Shown: positions 43,708-56,493 of the stretch, piece by piece
Numbering within the stretch: position 1 is the stretch's first letter
How the letters are laid out: every line of letters starts with the position of its first letter
Assembly (NCBI RefSeq): GCF_017814975.1
Contig: NZ_JAGIQA010000005.1
Span: 124,001 to 188,000, forward strand
Origin: Cupriavidus consociatus
Lineage (GTDB): Bacteria; Pseudomonadota; Gammaproteobacteria; Burkholderiales; Burkholderiaceae
Reading direction: 5' to 3'
Length of the DNA stretch: 64,000 nucleotides
Position numbers and translations under genes: made by a program
Notes under the pieces: generated by a model
The model's input: the letters and a program-made list of their open reading frames with translations, nothing else
What the model was told of the DNA's origin: nothing
Databases searched by the model: none

Positions 43708-43734
43708 CCCCTCTCCCGCGTTGCGGGAGAGGGG
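43708..43734. repeat. Dispersed palindrome (CCCTCTCCCGC type), copy 2
   Basis: A single perfect hairpin CCCCTCTCCCGC (43708-43719), loop GTT, GCGGGAGAGGGG (43723-43734). It lies inside the cox-like operon between coxM and coxD. It could lower downstream expression or protect the upstream mRNA end. Confidence 0.88.
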
Positions 43735-43762
43735 AGGCCACAATGCGAGAGGCGAAGCGCCA

Positions 43763-44563
43763 TCAGCCCTTCAACGCCGCCTCCACCGCCCTTGCCGCCA
43801 GCACCGGAATCAGATGCGCCCGGTACTCCGCCGACGCATGCAGGTCGGTATTCAGCTGCCCCGCATCGACCTTCACGCCACGCGCCGCCTGCGCGCTGAA
43901 GTCGGCCGACAACGCCTGCTCCAGCGGCTGGCACCGGAACACGCTGTCGGCAGCTCCGGTGACCGCCACGCGCACCGTATTCCCGGAGCGCGCCACCATC
44001 ACCCCCACCAGCGCAAAGCGCGATGCAGGATTGCGGAACTTCACATATGCCGCCTGATCCGGGATCGGGAAGCGCACCGCGGTGATCAGTTCGTCCGGCT
44101 CCAGCGCGGTCTCATACAGACCCTTGAAAAAATCATCCGCCGCGATGCTGCGCCGGTCGGTGACCACCGTAGCGCCCAACCCCAGCACCGCTGCCGGATA
44201 GCAGGCCGCCGGATCATCATTCGCCAGCGCGCCCCCGATGGTTCCCATCGCGCGCACCTGGCGGTCGCCGATGCCGCCGGCCAGCGCCGCCAGCGCCGGG
44301 ATGCGCTGGCGCACCTCGGCGTTCTCGGCCACGTCGGCATGGCGCGTGGCGGCGCCGATGACGATCTCCTTGCCATCGACGCGGATCGCGGCCATGCCGG
44401 GAATGCGCGTCACGTCGACCAGCGTGGAAGGCGATGCCAGCCGCAGCTTCATCGCCGCCAGCAGGCTCTGGCCGCCGCCGAGGAACTTGGCGTCGGGATC
44501 GGCCTTGAGCCTGGTTACCGCCGCCTTGGCATCCGCGGCGCGTTCAAAGTTGAATGCGTACAT
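43763..44563 (-). CDS. coxM: Molybdenum hydroxylase FAD subunit (CoxM-like)
   Basis: 266-aa medium subunit of a xanthine oxidase-family enzyme, carrying FAD between the Fe-S subunit and the final acceptor. FAD-binding motifs are AKFLGGGQSLLAAMKLR (pyrophosphate loop) and TIGGALANDDPAACYPA. The C-terminal CO dehydrogenase flavoprotein domain starts at about 165. Start ATG 44563. It follows coxL by 23 bases; the S-L-M order is that of form II operons. Confidence 0.95.
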   Translation of the reverse strand: MYAFNFERAADAKAAVTRLKADPDAKFLGGGQSLLAAMKLRLASPSTLVDVTRIPGMAAIRVDGKEIVIGAATRHADVAENAEVRQRIPALAALAGGIGDRQVRAMGTIGGALANDDPAACYPAAVLGLGATVVTDRRSIAADDFFKGLYETALEPDELITAVRFPIPDQAAYVKFRNPASRFALVGVMVARSGNTVRVAVTGAADSVFRCQPLEQALSADFSAQAARGVKVDAGQLNTDLHASAEYRAHLIPVLAARAVEAALKG

Positions 44564-44586
44564 GTCGGTTTCCTTTGCGGTGCGGG

Positions 44587-46962
<2,376 letters not shown>

Positions 46963-46973
46963 GGCCGGTCCCC

Positions 46974-47471
46974 TTATTCAGCGCTGGCGGTGGTGCCCTG
47001 CATGGCCGCCTGGCCCTGCTGCACCGCACGCACGATGTTGTGGTAGCCCGTGCAGCGGCACAGGTTGCCTTCCAGGTGGGCGCGGATGGTGGCGGCGTCG
47101 GCGTTGGGATACTGCTGGACCAGCGCGGTCGCGCTCATCACCATGCCTGGCGTGCAGAAGCCGCATTGCAGCCCGTGGCATTCGCGGAAGGCTTCCTGCA
47201 TCGGGTGCAGGCCGTTGCCAATCCTGTCGCCAGCCAGCCCTTCGATGGTGGTTACGGTGGCGCCGTCCGCCTGCAGCGCCAGGATGTTGCACGACTTGAC
47301 CGCCCGGCCATCCAGGTGGACCGTGCAGGCGCCGCACTGCGCGGTGTCGCAGCCGACGTGGGTGCCGGTCAGGCGCAGCTGTTCGCGCAGGAACTGGACC
47401 AGAAGGGTATTGGGTTCTACCTGCGCGTCAACGGGCTTGCCGTTGACCGTCAGGCGGATCGGAATCGCCAT
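46974..47471 (-). CDS. coxS: Molybdenum hydroxylase [2Fe-2S] subunit (CoxS-like)
   Basis: 165-aa small subunit with two [2Fe-2S] clusters. The plant-type ferredoxin motif is [16 protein letters not shown]...SC, and the C-terminal helical cluster is CGFCTPGM...CRCTGY. It is the first structural gene of the operon. ATG 47471 is chosen because GGAGA lies 8 bases upstream; the ORF is open by four more codons to 47483. Confidence 0.96.
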   Translation of the reverse strand: MAIPIRLTVNGKPVDAQVEPNTLLVQFLREQLRLTGTHVGCDTAQCGACTVHLDGRAVKSCNILALQADGATVTTIEGLAGDRIGNGLHPMQEAFRECHGLQCGFCTPGMVMSATALVQQYPNADAATIRAHLEGNLCRCTGYHNIVRAVQQGQAAMQGTTASAE

Positions 47472-47802
47472 GCTTGTCTCCATGTGGGGTGGACGCGCAT
47501 GACCAATTCCCAGATCCCGAAAGCAACTGCGCGGGACTGGCCACGACGCGGTACTGCCGCTTAAGACGGCTATAGGACGGCTAATTCGTGATATTGGTGC
47601 TGCCGCTGCAACTGCTCCAGGTGCGCCAGCGAACGCTGCGGCCGGCGCATTGGCACGGCCGGCGAACGTTTGGCCGCGACAGGCTCTAACAGTTAATCAC
47701 AAATCCCTGACAGGTGCCATGAGGTTTGCCCGCCCCAACCGGGGTAGGGCGCCCTCGGCGGGGCCGCTGCTAGAATGGCCCGGCCCCCCCGCCTGCCCCG
47801 AC
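47472..47802. other. Divergent intergenic region coxS / yqaA-like
   Basis: About 330 bases with no gene. Less GC-rich patches (GGCTAATTCGTGATATTGG near 47579, CAGTTAATCACAAATCC near 47690) are probable promoter areas for the two divergent units. No defined site recognised. Confidence 0.45.
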
Positions 47803-48381
47803 ATGGAAGCCTTCTTCGACTGGCTGTTTCAAACCGTCGCCTTGCCCAAGGTAGGCCTGCCCGCGATCTTCGTGGTCAGCCTGGTGTCGGCCACGCTGCT
47901 GCCGCTGGGCTCGGAGCCGGCCGTATTCGGCTACATCAAGCTCAATCCCGAGATGTTCTGGCCGGCGATCCTGGTGGCCACCGCCGGCAATACCGTGGGC
48001 GGAGCGATCGACTGGTGGCTGGGCTATGCGGCCAAGCTGGCGCTGGTGCGCTACCACCTGCGGCGCCGGGCGCGCGAGCACGAGCTGGAGCACGAACAGC
48101 ACCGCGAGCACGCACGCAAGCCGCCCAAGCCCAAGCTCGACGCCAGGTATTTCCGCTGGATGCGCCGGCTGGGGCCGCCCACGCTGCTGCTCTCGTGGTT
48201 GCCGGGAATCGGTGATCCTTTGTGCACGCTGGCCGGCTGGCTGCGGCTGTCGTTCTGGCCCAGCCTGGCCTGGATGGCCGTCGGCAAGTTTCTGCGCTAC
48301 CTGGCAATGACTGCCAGCCTGCTATGGATTCCAGACAGCTTCTGGCAGAACATTGCGCAAACGTTCAAGTCCTTCTTCTGA
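47803..48381 (+). CDS. YqaA/DedA-like membrane protein
   Basis: 192-aa inner-membrane protein of the SNARE-associated/VTT group, closest in style to E. coli YqaA. Four to five helices are present; conserved parts are PLGSEPAVFGYIKL, ATAGNTVGGAIDWWLGY and the later RWMRRLGPPTLLLSWLPGIGDPLCTLAGWLRL. The loop between holds a charged stretch rich in His/Glu (REHELEHEQHREHARK). Function may be lipid or undecaprenyl phosphate flipping by analogy with DedA proteins. Start ATG 47803 begins the family-typical N-terminus. Confidence 0.85.
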   Translation: MEAFFDWLFQTVALPKVGLPAIFVVSLVSATLLPLGSEPAVFGYIKLNPEMFWPAILVATAGNTVGGAIDWWLGYAAKLALVRYHLRRRAREHELEHEQHREHARKPPKPKLDARYFRWMRRLGPPTLLLSWLPGIGDPLCTLAGWLRLSFWPSLAWMAVGKFLRYLAMTASLLWIPDSFWQNIAQTFKSFF

Positions 48382-48561
48382 AGAAAGTGCTTCACGGGGC
48401 ATATGCCGCGTGACGTCATCATCGCCGGGCCACGCCTAATCCCTTGTTCCGACAAGGATTCCGCTTTGTTGCGGTGCGGCGAAACCGGGCCTTGCAGTAC
48501 AATCGCCCTTTAATGAACGATTCGCGCACTGTCCCCGTGCGCAGCAGGAAGCGGTCCCCCA

Positions 48562-51500
48562 ATGAACGCCCCACTCGTGCTCGACGCCAAGCTCGCCGCG
48601 CAGGACGCCCCGCCGCGCCTGCGTGAAATTCCCTATAACTACACGTCCTTCTCGGACCGCGAGATTGTCATCCGCCTGCTGGGCGAAGAGGCCTGGCGCA
48701 TCCTGGACGAGCTTCGCAGCGAGCGCCGCACCGGCCGCTCGGCCCGCATGCTTTACGAGGTGCTGGGCGATATCTGGGTGGTTCGCCGCAATCCCTACCT
48801 GCAGGACGACCTGCTGGAAAATCCCAAGCGCCGCCAGATGCTGGTCAGCGCGCTGCACCACCGCCTGAACGAGATCGAGAAGCGCCGCGCCGCCGACCGT
48901 GCCGAGCACGCCGAGCCCGCGGCCGAGGACCGCTCGCACCGCGTGGAGCAGCTGGTCGCCTTCGCCAAGCAGGCGATCGAGGACTTCAAGAACGAATTCG
49001 CCGCCGCCTACGACCTGCGCAAGCGCGCGCAGCGCGTGCTGGGCCGCGTCACGCAGAAGGACAACATCAAGTTCGATGGGCTGTCGCGCGTGTCGCACGT
49101 GACCGACGCCACCGACTGGCGCGTGGAATACCCCTTCGTGGTGCTGACGCCGGATACCGAGGAAGAGATCGCCGGCCTGGTCAAGGGCTGCTTCGAACTC
49201 GGCCTGACCATCATCCCGCGCGGGGGCGGCACCGGCTACACCGGCGGCGCCGTGCCGCTGACGCCGATGAGCGCGGTGATCAATACCGAGAAGCTGGAAC
49301 AGCTGGGGCCGGTCGAGCAGACCGACCTGCCCGGCGTGTCGCACAAGGTGGCGACCATCTTCTCCGGCGCCGGCGTGGTGACGCGCCGCGTCGCCGATGC
49401 CGCCGATCGCGCTGGCCTGGTGTTCGCGGTCGATCCGACTTCGATCGACGCTTCATGCATCGGCGGCAACGTCGCCATGAACGCCGGCGGCAAGAAGGCC
49501 GTGCTGTGGGGCACCGCGCTCGACAACCTGGCCTGGTGGCGCATGGTGGACCCGGAGGGCAACTGGCTGGAAATCACCCGGCTGGACCACAACCTGGGCA
49601 AGATCCACGACGTGCCGGTGGCCACCTTCGAGCTGAAGTGGTCGGACGGCAATCGCGCCCCGGGCGAGAAGGTGCTGCGCACCGAGACGCTCGCCATCGA
49701 AGGCCGCAAGTTCCGCAAGGAAGGCCTGGGCAAGGACGTCACCGACAAGTTCCTGGCCGGCCTGCCCGGCGTGCAGAAGGAAGGCTGCGACGGCATCATC
49801 ACCAGCGCGCGCTGGATCCTGCACCGCATGCCGAAGTTCATCCGCACCGTGTGCCTGGAGTTCTTCGGCCAGGCGCGCGACGCCATCCCCAGCATCGTCG
49901 AGATCAAGGATTTCCTCGATGCGGAAACCAAAAAGCCCGGCGGCGCCATCCTCGCCGGCCTGGAGCACCTGGACGAGCGCTATCTGCGTGCGGTCGGCTA
50001 CGCCACCAAGAGCAAGCGCAACGCCTTCCCGAAGATGGTGCTGATCGGCGATATCGTCGGCGACGATGAAGACGCCGTGGCGCGCGCCACCTCGGAAGTG
50101 ATCCGCATGGCCAACGGCAAGAGTGGCGAAGGCTTTATCGCCGTCAGCCCCGAGGCCCGCAAGAAGTTCTGGCTCGACCGCTCGCGCACCGCGGCGATCG
50201 CGAAGCACACCAACGCCTTCAAGATCAACGAAGACGTGGTGATCCCGCTCAACCGCATGGGCGAGTACACCGACGGCATCGAGCGCATCAATATCGAGCT
50301 GTCGATCAAGAGCAAGCTGCAGCTGGTCGACGCGCTGGAAGCGTTCTTCGCGCGCGGCAACCTGCCGCTGGGCCGCAGCGACGACGCCAACGAAATCCCC
50401 AGCGCCGAGCTGCTGGAAGACCGCGTTCAGCACGCGCTGACGCTGCTGCGCGAGATCCGCGCGCGCTGGCGCTACCTGCAAGACCACTTGGATACGCCGC
50501 TGGCGCAGGCCAAGGCCTCGCTGATCGGGCACGGGCTGGGGCTGCTCGGCCAGGAATTCGAAGCGCGGCTGCATCAGCAGCCGGACGCCAGCGTGTTCCA
50601 CCTGCTGCAGGACCGCACCATCCGCGTGTCGTGGAAGAACGAGATCCGCGCCGAGCTGCGCAAGATCTTCAATGGCGGCGAATTCAAGCCGATCCTGGAC
50701 GAGGCCCAGAAGATCCACAAACAGGTGCTGCGCGGCCGGGTCTTCGTCGCGCTGCACATGCACGCCGGCGACGGCAACGTGCACACCAATATCCCGGTCA
50801 ACTCCGACGACTACGACATGCTGCAGGACGCGCACCGCGCGGTGGCCCGCATCATGGACCTGGCGCGTTCGCTGGACGGGGTGATCTCGGGCGAGCACGG
50901 CATCGGCATCACCAAGCTTGAGTTCCTGACCGAGGAAGAGATCGGCGACTTCCGCGCCTACAAGCAGAAGGTCGACCCGCAGGGCCGCTTCAACAAGGGC
51001 AAGCTGTTGCCTGGCGCCGACCTGCGCAATGCCTACACGCCGTCGTTCGGCCTGATGGGGCATGAGTCGCTGATCATGCAGCAGAGCGACATCGGCGCCA
51101 TTGCCGAAAGCGTCAAGGACTGCCTGCGCTGCGGCAAGTGCAAGCCGGTGTGCGCCACGCACGTGCCGCGCGCCAACCTGCTGTACAGCCCGCGCAACAA
51201 GATCCTTGCGACCTCGCTGCTGGTCGAGGCCTTCCTGTACGAAGAGCAGACCCGCCGCGGCATCTCGGTCAAGCACTGGGACGAGTTTTCCGACGTGGCT
51301 GACCACTGCACGGTGTGCCACAAGTGTGTGACGCCGTGCCCGGTCAAGATCGACTTCGGCGACGTCTCGATGAACATGCGCAACCTGCTGCGCAAGATGG
51401 GGCAGAAGAAGTTCAACCCCGGCACAGCGGCGTCGATGTTCTTCCTCAATGCGACCAACCCCGAGACCATCAACCTGACCCGCAAGGTCATGATCGACTG

Positions 51501-52536
51501 GGGCTACAAGGCGCAGCGCCTGGGCAACGAGGTGCTGAAGAAGCTGGCGAAGAAGCAGACCGCGCATCCGCCCGCGACGGTGGGCAAGCCGCCGGTGCGC
51601 GAGCAGGTGATCCACTTCATCAACAAGAAGATGCCGGGCAACCTGCCCAAGAAGACCGCGCGCGCGCTGCTCGACATCGAAGACAACGAGATCGTGCCGA
51701 TCATCCGCGACCCGAAGGCGACCACGCCGGAATCGGAGGCGGTGTTCTACTTCCCGGGCTGCGGCTCGGAGCGGCTGTTCTCGCAGGTCGGGCTGGCCAC
51801 GCAGGCGATGCTGTGGCACGTCGGCGTGCAGACCGTGCTGCCGCCGGGCTACCTGTGCTGCGGCTATCCGCAGCGCGGCAGCGGCCAGTACGACAAGGCC
51901 GAGAAGATCGTCACCGACAACCGCGTGCTGTTCCACCGCGTGGCCAACACGCTGAACTACCTCGACATCAAGACCGTGGTGGTCAGCTGCGGCACCTGCT
52001 ACGACCAGCTTGCCGGGTATGAATTCGAGAAGATCTTCCCGGGCTGCCGCATCATCGACATCCACGAGTACCTGCTGGAGAAGGGCGTCAAGCTGGAAGG
52101 CGTGACCGGTACGCGCTACATGTACCACGATCCTTGCCACACGCCGATCAAGACCATGGATCCGACCAAGCTGGTCAACGACCTGATGGGCGGCAACCCC
52201 GGGCTGGGCAAGATCGAGAAGAACGAGCGCTGCTGCGGCGAGTCGGGCACGCTGGCGGTGACGCGTCCTGACATTTCGACGCAGGTCCGCTTCCGCAAGG
52301 AAGAGGAAATGACCAAGGGCGCCGACAAGCTGCGTGCCGACGGCTTTACCGGCGACGTCAAGATCCTGACCAGCTGCCCGTCGTGCCTGCAGGGCCTGTC
52401 GCGCTACAAGGAAGATGCGTCGGTGCAGGCGGATTACATCGTGATCGAGATGGCCAGGCATCTGCTTGGGGAGAACTGGATGCCGGAGTATGTGGCCAAG
52501 GCCAATGCGGGCGGCATCGAGCGGGTGCTGGTGTAG
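48562..52536 (+). CDS. Large FAD-linked and iron-sulfur oxidoreductase (DUF3683/GlcD-GlcF-like fusion)
   Basis: 1324-aa cytosolic or membrane-associated dehydrogenase. An N-terminal DUF3683-type domain (1-180) is followed by an FAD_binding_4 domain (about 190-400; [15 protein letters not shown]) and a FAD-oxidase C-terminal domain (to about 830; [22 protein letters not shown]). Then come two [4Fe-4S] motifs: [11 protein letters not shown] (Cys854-864) and [12 protein letters not shown] (Cys916-926). Two heterodisulfide-reductase-like CCG domains follow (CCGYPQRG and CCGESGTLA). The build is that of D-lactate or glycolate dehydrogenases with GlcD and GlcF fused. It probably oxidises a 2-hydroxyacid and passes electrons to quinone; the substrate is inferred. 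Start ATG 48562 follows AAGCGGTCCCCCA; upstream gap 180 bases. Confidence 0.93.
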   Translation: MNAPLVLDAKLAAQDAPPRLREIPYNYTSFSDREIVIRLLGEEAWRILDELRSERRTGRSARMLYEVLGDIWVVRRNPYLQDDLLENPKRRQMLVSALHHRLNEIEKRRAADRAEHAEPAAEDRSHRVEQLVAFAKQAIEDFKNEFAAAYDLRKRAQRVLGRVTQKDNIKFDGLSRVSHVTDATDWRVEYPFVVLTPDTEEEIAGLVKGCFELGLTIIPRGGGTGYTGGAVPLTPMSAVINTEKLEQLGPVEQTDLPGVSHKVATIFSGAGVVTRRVADAADRAGLVFAVDPTSIDASCIGGNVAMNAGGKKAVLWGTALDNLAWWRMVDPEGNWLEITRLDHNLGKIHDVPVATFELKWSDGNRAPGEKVLRTETLAIEGRKFRKEGLGKDVTDKFLAGLPGVQKEGCDGIITSARWILHRMPKFIRTVCLEFFGQARDAIPSIVEIKDFLDAETKKPGGAILAGLEHLDERYLRAVGYATKSKRNAFPKMVLIGDIVGDDEDAVARATSEVIRMANGKSGEGFIAVSPEARKKFWLDRSRTAAIAKHTNAFKINEDVVIPLNRMGEYTDGIERINIELSIKSKLQLVDALEAFFARGNLPLGRSDDANEIPSAELLEDRVQHALTLLREIRARWRYLQDHLDTPLAQAKASLIGHGLGLLGQEFEARLHQQPDASVFHLLQDRTIRVSWKNEIRAELRKIFNGGEFKPILDEAQKIHKQVLRGRVFVALHMHAGDGNVHTNIPVNSDDYDMLQDAHRAVARIMDLARSLDGVISGEHGIGITKLEFLTEEEIGDFRAYKQKVDPQGRFNKGKLLPGADLRNAYTPSFGLMGHESLIMQQSDIGAIAESVKDCLRCGKCKPVCATHVPRANLLYSPRNKILATSLLVEAFLYEEQTRRGISVKHWDEFSDVADHCTVCHKCVTPCPVKIDFGDVSMNMRNLLRKMGQKKFNPGTAASMFFLNATNPETINLTRKVMIDWGYKAQRLGNEVLKKLAKKQTAHPPATVGKPPVREQVIHFINKKMPGNLPKKTARALLDIEDNEIVPIIRDPKATTPESEAVFYFPGCGSERLFSQVGLATQAMLWHVGVQTVLPPGYLCCGYPQRGSGQYDKAEKIVTDNRVLFHRVANTLNYLDIKTVVVSCGTCYDQLAGYEFEKIFPGCRIIDIHEYLLEKGVKLEGVTGTRYMYHDPCHTPIKTMDPTKLVNDLMGGNPGLGKIEKNERCCGESGTLAVTRPDISTQVRFRKEEEMTKGADKLRADGFTGDVKILTSCPSCLQGLSRYKEDASVQADYIVIEMARHLLGENWMPEYVAKANAGGIERVLV

Positions 52537-52561
52537 GTCCTACGCTGCCCGCGGGTTTGCT

Positions 52562-52685
52562 CCCCTCTCCCGAGCGCGGGAGAGGTGCCGGGGGAGAGGG
52601 CCGGCGTATCGCATGGCGACGTCGCTCACTTCGTGGCGGCTCCCGCCCTCTCCCCCAACCCCTCTCCCGCAGGCGGGAGAGGGAG
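52562..52685. repeat. Dispersed palindrome pair (CCCTCTCCCGC type), copy 3
   Basis: Two hairpins: CCTCTCCCG-AGCG-CGGGAGAGG (52564-52585) and CCCCTCTCCCGC-AG-GCGGGAGAGGG (52659-52683). About 75 bases in between include GGGGGAGAGGGCCGGCGTAT. The spacing and the arrangement match copy 1 (31868-31992). It lies between the large oxidoreductase and the HIT gene. Confidence 0.85.
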
Positions 52686-52716
52686 ACCACACTCAGCAAG
52701 AAAGGTACGCACCACG

Positions 52717-53154
52717 ATGCCCCGCACCCCCAACTGCCCCCTCTGCGAAACCGACGGCGGCGAACTGGTCTGGATGGGCGACCGCGCCCGCCTGCTCCTG
52801 GTCGAGCATGACCGCTTTCCCGGTTTCTGCCGCATCGTCTGGAACGACCACGTGGCCGAGCTCACCGACCTGGACGAGGCCGACCAGGCCTGGCTGATGC
52901 GGCTGGTGGCGCGCGTGGAGCGCGTGGTGCGCGAGGTGATGGCGCCCGACAAGGTCAACCTGGCCGCGTTCGGCAACATGGTGCCGCACCTGCACTGGCA
53001 CATCATCCCGCGCTACTGCTGGGACACGCATTTCCCCGAGGCGATCTGGGCGGCGCCGCAGCGCGCGGCGGACAGCGTGCGCGTGCAGGAGCTGGCTAGC
53101 CGGCTGCCGGCGCTGCGTACGGCACTTTCGCTGATCGAAGCCGACGACGCCTGA
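52717..53154 (+). CDS. HIT-family hydrolase
   Basis: 145-aa HIT protein with the H-x-H-x-H active site HLHWHII at about residues 88-94. It also has CPLC near the N-terminus (Zn-type pair in many HIT proteins) and NLAAFGNMVPHLHWH. HIT proteins hydrolyse nucleotide phosphoramidates or diadenosine polyphosphates. Start ATG 52717 is chosen by homology style with AAGAAAGG upstream; the frame is open into the palindrome. Confidence 0.92.
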   Translation: MPRTPNCPLCETDGGELVWMGDRARLLLVEHDRFPGFCRIVWNDHVAELTDLDEADQAWLMRLVARVERVVREVMAPDKVNLAAFGNMVPHLHWHIIPRYCWDTHFPEAIWAAPQRAADSVRVQELASRLPALRTALSLIEADDA

Positions 53155-53286
53155 AGCCGGGCGCGGAACCCGCGCCGGCCGGCAACCGTCTGAATGCTGT
53201 TGCCGCCGCGGTCGCGCCCGCGCGCCGCGGCACGAGAACAACAAGCCCGGCCACGCATCCCGCTGGCGGGCCAGAAAGCTGCCGCT

Positions 53287-55152
53287 ATGTCCTCGACTCC
53301 CACTTCCGTCACCGTACCGGGCCCGGCCGTCCCCGCCAAGGCCCTCAAGATCCAGAGCCGGCTGCGCATGGCCGCGACCTGGGCGTTGATCAAGCCCTAC
53401 TGGAAATCCGAAGACCGTGTCGCCGGGCTCGGCCTGCTCGCGCTGGTGGTCGTGCTCAACCTCGGCATCGTCTATATCAACGTGCTGCTCAACGAGTGGA
53501 ACCGCGTGTTCTACAACGCGCTGGAGCAGCGCGACTACGCCTCGTTCAAGGTGCTGCTGCTGCGCTTCTCGTGGATCGCGGCGTTCTTTATCGTGGCGGC
53601 GATCTCGCGCCAGTACTACACCATGATGCTGCAGATGCGCTGGCGTACCTGGATGACCGGCCGCTTCATGGGCCACTGGCTCGGGCACCAGGCCTACTAC
53701 CGCATCGAACAGACCCGCGCCACCGACAACCCCGACCAGCGGATTGCCGACGACCTGCGCTTGTTCACCGACGGCGCGCTGTCGCTGTCGCTGGGGCTGC
53801 TCAACTCGGTGGTGACGCTGCTGTCCTTCGTCGGCATCCTGTGGGCGGTGTCGGGGCCGATCAGCTTTGTGCTGGGCGGCAGGGAATGGACCATCCCCGG
53901 CTACATGGTCTGGTTCGCGGCCGGCTATGCGGTGATTGGCTCGCTGGTGGCGCATCTGGTAGGACGCCCGCTGATCGGGCTGAACTTCCAGCAGGAACAG
54001 TACGAAGCGGATTTCCGTTTCACGCTGGTGCGCCTGCGCGAGAACAGCGAGCCGGTGGCGCTGTACCGCGGCGAGCCGACCGAGCAGGCCGGTCTGCGCG
54101 CGCGCTTCGACCGCATCCGCGCCAACTGGAACCAGCTGATGCGCTATACGCGGCGGCTGACTTTCGTCAGTTCCGGCTATGCGCAGTTCGCCATCATCTT
54201 CCCGATCCTGGTGGCGGCGCCGCGCTACTTCGCCGGCAAGATGACGCTGGGCGGTCTGATGCAGACCAGTTCCGCGTTCGGGCAGGTGCAGGGGGCGCTG
54301 TCGTGGTTCGTCGACAGCTATGCCACGCTGGTGGGCTGGAAGGCCGCGGCCAACCGCCTGATCGATTTCCAGGAAGCGATCCGCGTGGCCGAGCGCCAGG
54401 ACCTGGCCCCCGGCGGCACGCGTGACATCGAGGTCGAGCATACTGGCAAGCCGCAGCAAGGCATCGTGATCGAGGGCCTCGCGCTGGCGCTGCCGGTGCG
54501 CGCCGCGCGCGGCGCTGCCGTCGGCCAGCGCCCGCTGGTGGCGCCGTTCTCGCTGTCGGTCGCGCCGGGCGAGCGCTGGCTGGTCAGCGGCCCCTCCGGC
54601 TGTGGCAAGAGCGTGCTGTTCCGTGCGCTCGCCGGTATCTGGCCGTATGGCAGCGGCACCGTAAGCATGCCCGAGGACAAGCGCATGCTGTTCCTGCCGC
54701 AGCGCAGCTACCTGCCGATCGGCACGCTGGCCGATGCGCTGGCTTACCCGGACGCCGGGACGGAGCACAGCAAGGAAGCCTTGCAGGCGGCGCTGCGCCA
54801 GGCGCGGCTGGCGGCGCTGACCGACCAGCTCGACGTATTCGACAACTGGTCGCTGCGGCTGTCGCCGGGCGAGCAGCAGCGGCTGGCGTTCGCGCGCGCA
54901 CTGCTGCAGAAGCCCGACTACCTTTTCCTGGATGAAGCCACCAGCGCGCTCGACGAAGACACCGAAGAGGCGATGTACCGGCTGATGGTGGAATCGCTGC
55001 CGGATGCGGCCATCGTAAGCATTGCGCACCGCAGCACGGTCGCGGCCTTCCATGGCCGGCGCCTGCGCTACGTGCCGCAGGACGAGGAGGCGGCGCGGGC
55101 TGCGCAAGCCGGCGAGCCTGGGGTAAGCTATCGGGTCGTAAGCGAAGCGTGA
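53287..55152 (+). CDS. ABC transporter, SbmA/YddA (ABC_membrane_2) type
   Basis: 621-aa inner-membrane half-transporter with fused domains. Six helices lie at about 30-360, with LLNEWNRVFYNALEQRDYASF, WRTWMTGRFMGHWLGHQAYYRI and NPDQRIADDLRLF diagnostic of the SbmA/YddA/peroxisomal fatty-acid group. The ATPase at about 390-610 has GPSGCGKSVLFRAL, a LSPGEQQRL signature and LFLDEATSALDE. Related proteins import peptides or move long-chain acyl compounds or vitamin B12. Start ATG 53287. Stop overlaps the open frame of the next gene. Confidence 0.93.
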   Translation: MSSTPTSVTVPGPAVPAKALKIQSRLRMAATWALIKPYWKSEDRVAGLGLLALVVVLNLGIVYINVLLNEWNRVFYNALEQRDYASFKVLLLRFSWIAAFFIVAAISRQYYTMMLQMRWRTWMTGRFMGHWLGHQAYYRIEQTRATDNPDQRIADDLRLFTDGALSLSLGLLNSVVTLLSFVGILWAVSGPISFVLGGREWTIPGYMVWFAAGYAVIGSLVAHLVGRPLIGLNFQQEQYEADFRFTLVRLRENSEPVALYRGEPTEQAGLRARFDRIRANWNQLMRYTRRLTFVSSGYAQFAIIFPILVAAPRYFAGKMTLGGLMQTSSAFGQVQGALSWFVDSYATLVGWKAAANRLIDFQEAIRVAERQDLAPGGTRDIEVEHTGKPQQGIVIEGLALALPVRAARGAAVGQRPLVAPFSLSVAPGERWLVSGPSGCGKSVLFRALAGIWPYGSGTVSMPEDKRMLFLPQRSYLPIGTLADALAYPDAGTEHSKEALQAALRQARLAALTDQLDVFDNWSLRLSPGEQQRLAFARALLQKPDYLFLDEATSALDEDTEEAMYRLMVESLPDAAIVSIAHRSTVAAFHGRRLRYVPQDEEAARAAQAGEPGVSYRVVSEA

Positions 55153-55244
55153 TGCGGCGTGATGCGGCGCCTGAAGCGACGCTCGCCCATGCCGCCGCGC
55201 CGGATTCCTCCTATAGAGCGCCCGTGAACCGGGCCGCGATCACC

Positions 55245-55670
55245 ATGGCTGGCCTGGAAAAAGACACCCCCTATCCCACCGCGCTGACCGTCCACACGCA
55301 ATCGCGCGTGCTGGAAGTCGGCTTCGACAACGGCCGCAGCTTCCGCCTGCCGTTCGAGCTGCTGCGCGTGTATTCGCCATCGGCGGAAGTGCAGGGCCAC
55401 GGCCCCGGGCAGGAAGTCCTGCAGACCGGCAAGCGCGACGTCGGCATCGGCGCGGTCGAGCCGGTGGGCAACTACGCCATCCTGATCCGCTTCACCGACG
55501 GCCACGATACCGGCATCTATTCGTGGGAACTGCTGTACCGGCTGGGCGACCAGCAGGACGCGCTGTGGCAGGACTACCTGAAGCGGCTGGAAGCCGCCGG
55601 CGTCGATCGCGATACCCCCATGCCTGGCGCCGGCGCTGCCGGCGGCCACGGTTGCGGCCACCATCATTGA
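55245..55670 (+). CDS. DUF971 protein with His-rich tail
   Basis: 141-aa protein of the DUF971 (gamma-butyrobetaine hydroxylase-like N-terminal) family: PYPTALTVHTQSRVLEVGFDNGRSFRLPFELLRVYSPSAEV, IRFTDGHDTGIYSWELLYRLG. The C-terminal tail GHGCGHHH could bind metal (Zn or Fe). In many beta-proteobacteria this gene precedes ubiE. Its role is unknown; an iron-sulfur or quinone-linked function has been suggested by context only. Start ATG 55245; a GTG 55224 is an alternative. Confidence 0.85.
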   Translation: MAGLEKDTPYPTALTVHTQSRVLEVGFDNGRSFRLPFELLRVYSPSAEVQGHGPGQEVLQTGKRDVGIGAVEPVGNYAILIRFTDGHDTGIYSWELLYRLGDQQDALWQDYLKRLEAAGVDRDTPMPGAGAAGGHGCGHHH

Positions 55671-55700
55671 GCCGCCCCCGACCACCCTGGAGTCTGAGAA

Positions 55701-56432
55701 ATGAGTGAAACCCATTTCGGGTTTGAGAAAGTCGACGAAACGGAAAAGGCTGGCAAGGTCGCCGGCGTGTTCCATTCGGTGGCGAGCAAGTATGACGTGA
55801 TGAACGACCTGATGTCGGGCGGCATGCACCGGCTGTGGAAGATGTTCACCATCGCCCAGGCCAATGTGCGGCCCGGCCACAAGGTGCTCGACATCGCGGG
55901 CGGCACCGGCGACCTGGCCAAGGCGTTCGCCCGGCAGGCCGGCCCGACCGGCCAGGTCTGGCTGACCGACATCAACGAGTCGATGCTGCGCGTCGGCCGC
56001 GACCGGCTGCTGGACAAGGGCATCGTCACGCCGGTGGCGCTGTGCGACGCCGAGAAGATCCCGTTCCCCGACAACTACTTCGACCTGGTCACGGTGGCCT
56101 TCGGCCTGCGCAACATGACGCACAAGGAGGCCGCGCTGGCCGAGATGCGCCGTGTGGTCAAGCCGGGCGGCAAGGTCATGGTGCTGGAGTTCTCCAAGGT
56201 GTGGAAACCCCTGGAGAAGGCGTACGACGTCTATTCTTTCAAGGTACTGCCCTGGCTGGGCGAACGCGTGGCAGGGGACGCTCCCAGCTATCGCTATCTC
56301 GCGGAATCGATCAGAATGCATCCAGACCAGGTTTCACTTGTACGCTTAATGGAACATGCGGGCCTGGAGAATGTCGAATACTTCAATCTGACGGCCGGAG
56401 TGGTGGCGCTCCACGTCGGGCGGAAGTATTAA
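55701..56432 (+). CDS. ubiE: Ubiquinone/menaquinone methyltransferase UbiE
   Basis: 243-aa SAM-dependent C-methyltransferase (2-methoxy-6-polyprenyl-1,4-benzoquinol methylase). Motif I is [18 protein letters not shown] at about 65-82; other markers are [44 protein letters not shown] and the C-terminal [21 protein letters not shown] lies about 9 bases before the ATG. It sits with the DUF971 gene upstream and the tim44-like, ubiJ and ubiB genes downstream, together forming the ubiquinone cluster. Confidence 0.97.
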   Translation: MSETHFGFEKVDETEKAGKVAGVFHSVASKYDVMNDLMSGGMHRLWKMFTIAQANVRPGHKVLDIAGGTGDLAKAFARQAGPTGQVWLTDINESMLRVGRDRLLDKGIVTPVALCDAEKIPFPDNYFDLVTVAFGLRNMTHKEAALAEMRRVVKPGGKVMVLEFSKVWKPLEKAYDVYSFKVLPWLGERVAGDAPSYRYLAESIRMHPDQVSLVRLMEHAGLENVEYFNLTAGVVALHVGRKY

Positions 56433-56493
56433 GAACACTTGAAATCGCCATGCTCGCCCATATATGGGTGAATCTGACAGGGGATAACAGCAT

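Noticed and set aside
47640-47670. Sigma-54-type promoter around TGGCACGGCC
   Set aside because: The -24-like TGGCAC is present but no TTGC-type -12 element follows at the right distance.
49453-52461. 1002-codon open frame on the minus strand
   Set aside because: Antisense shadow of the FAD/Fe-S dehydrogenase; no ribosome site or family pattern.
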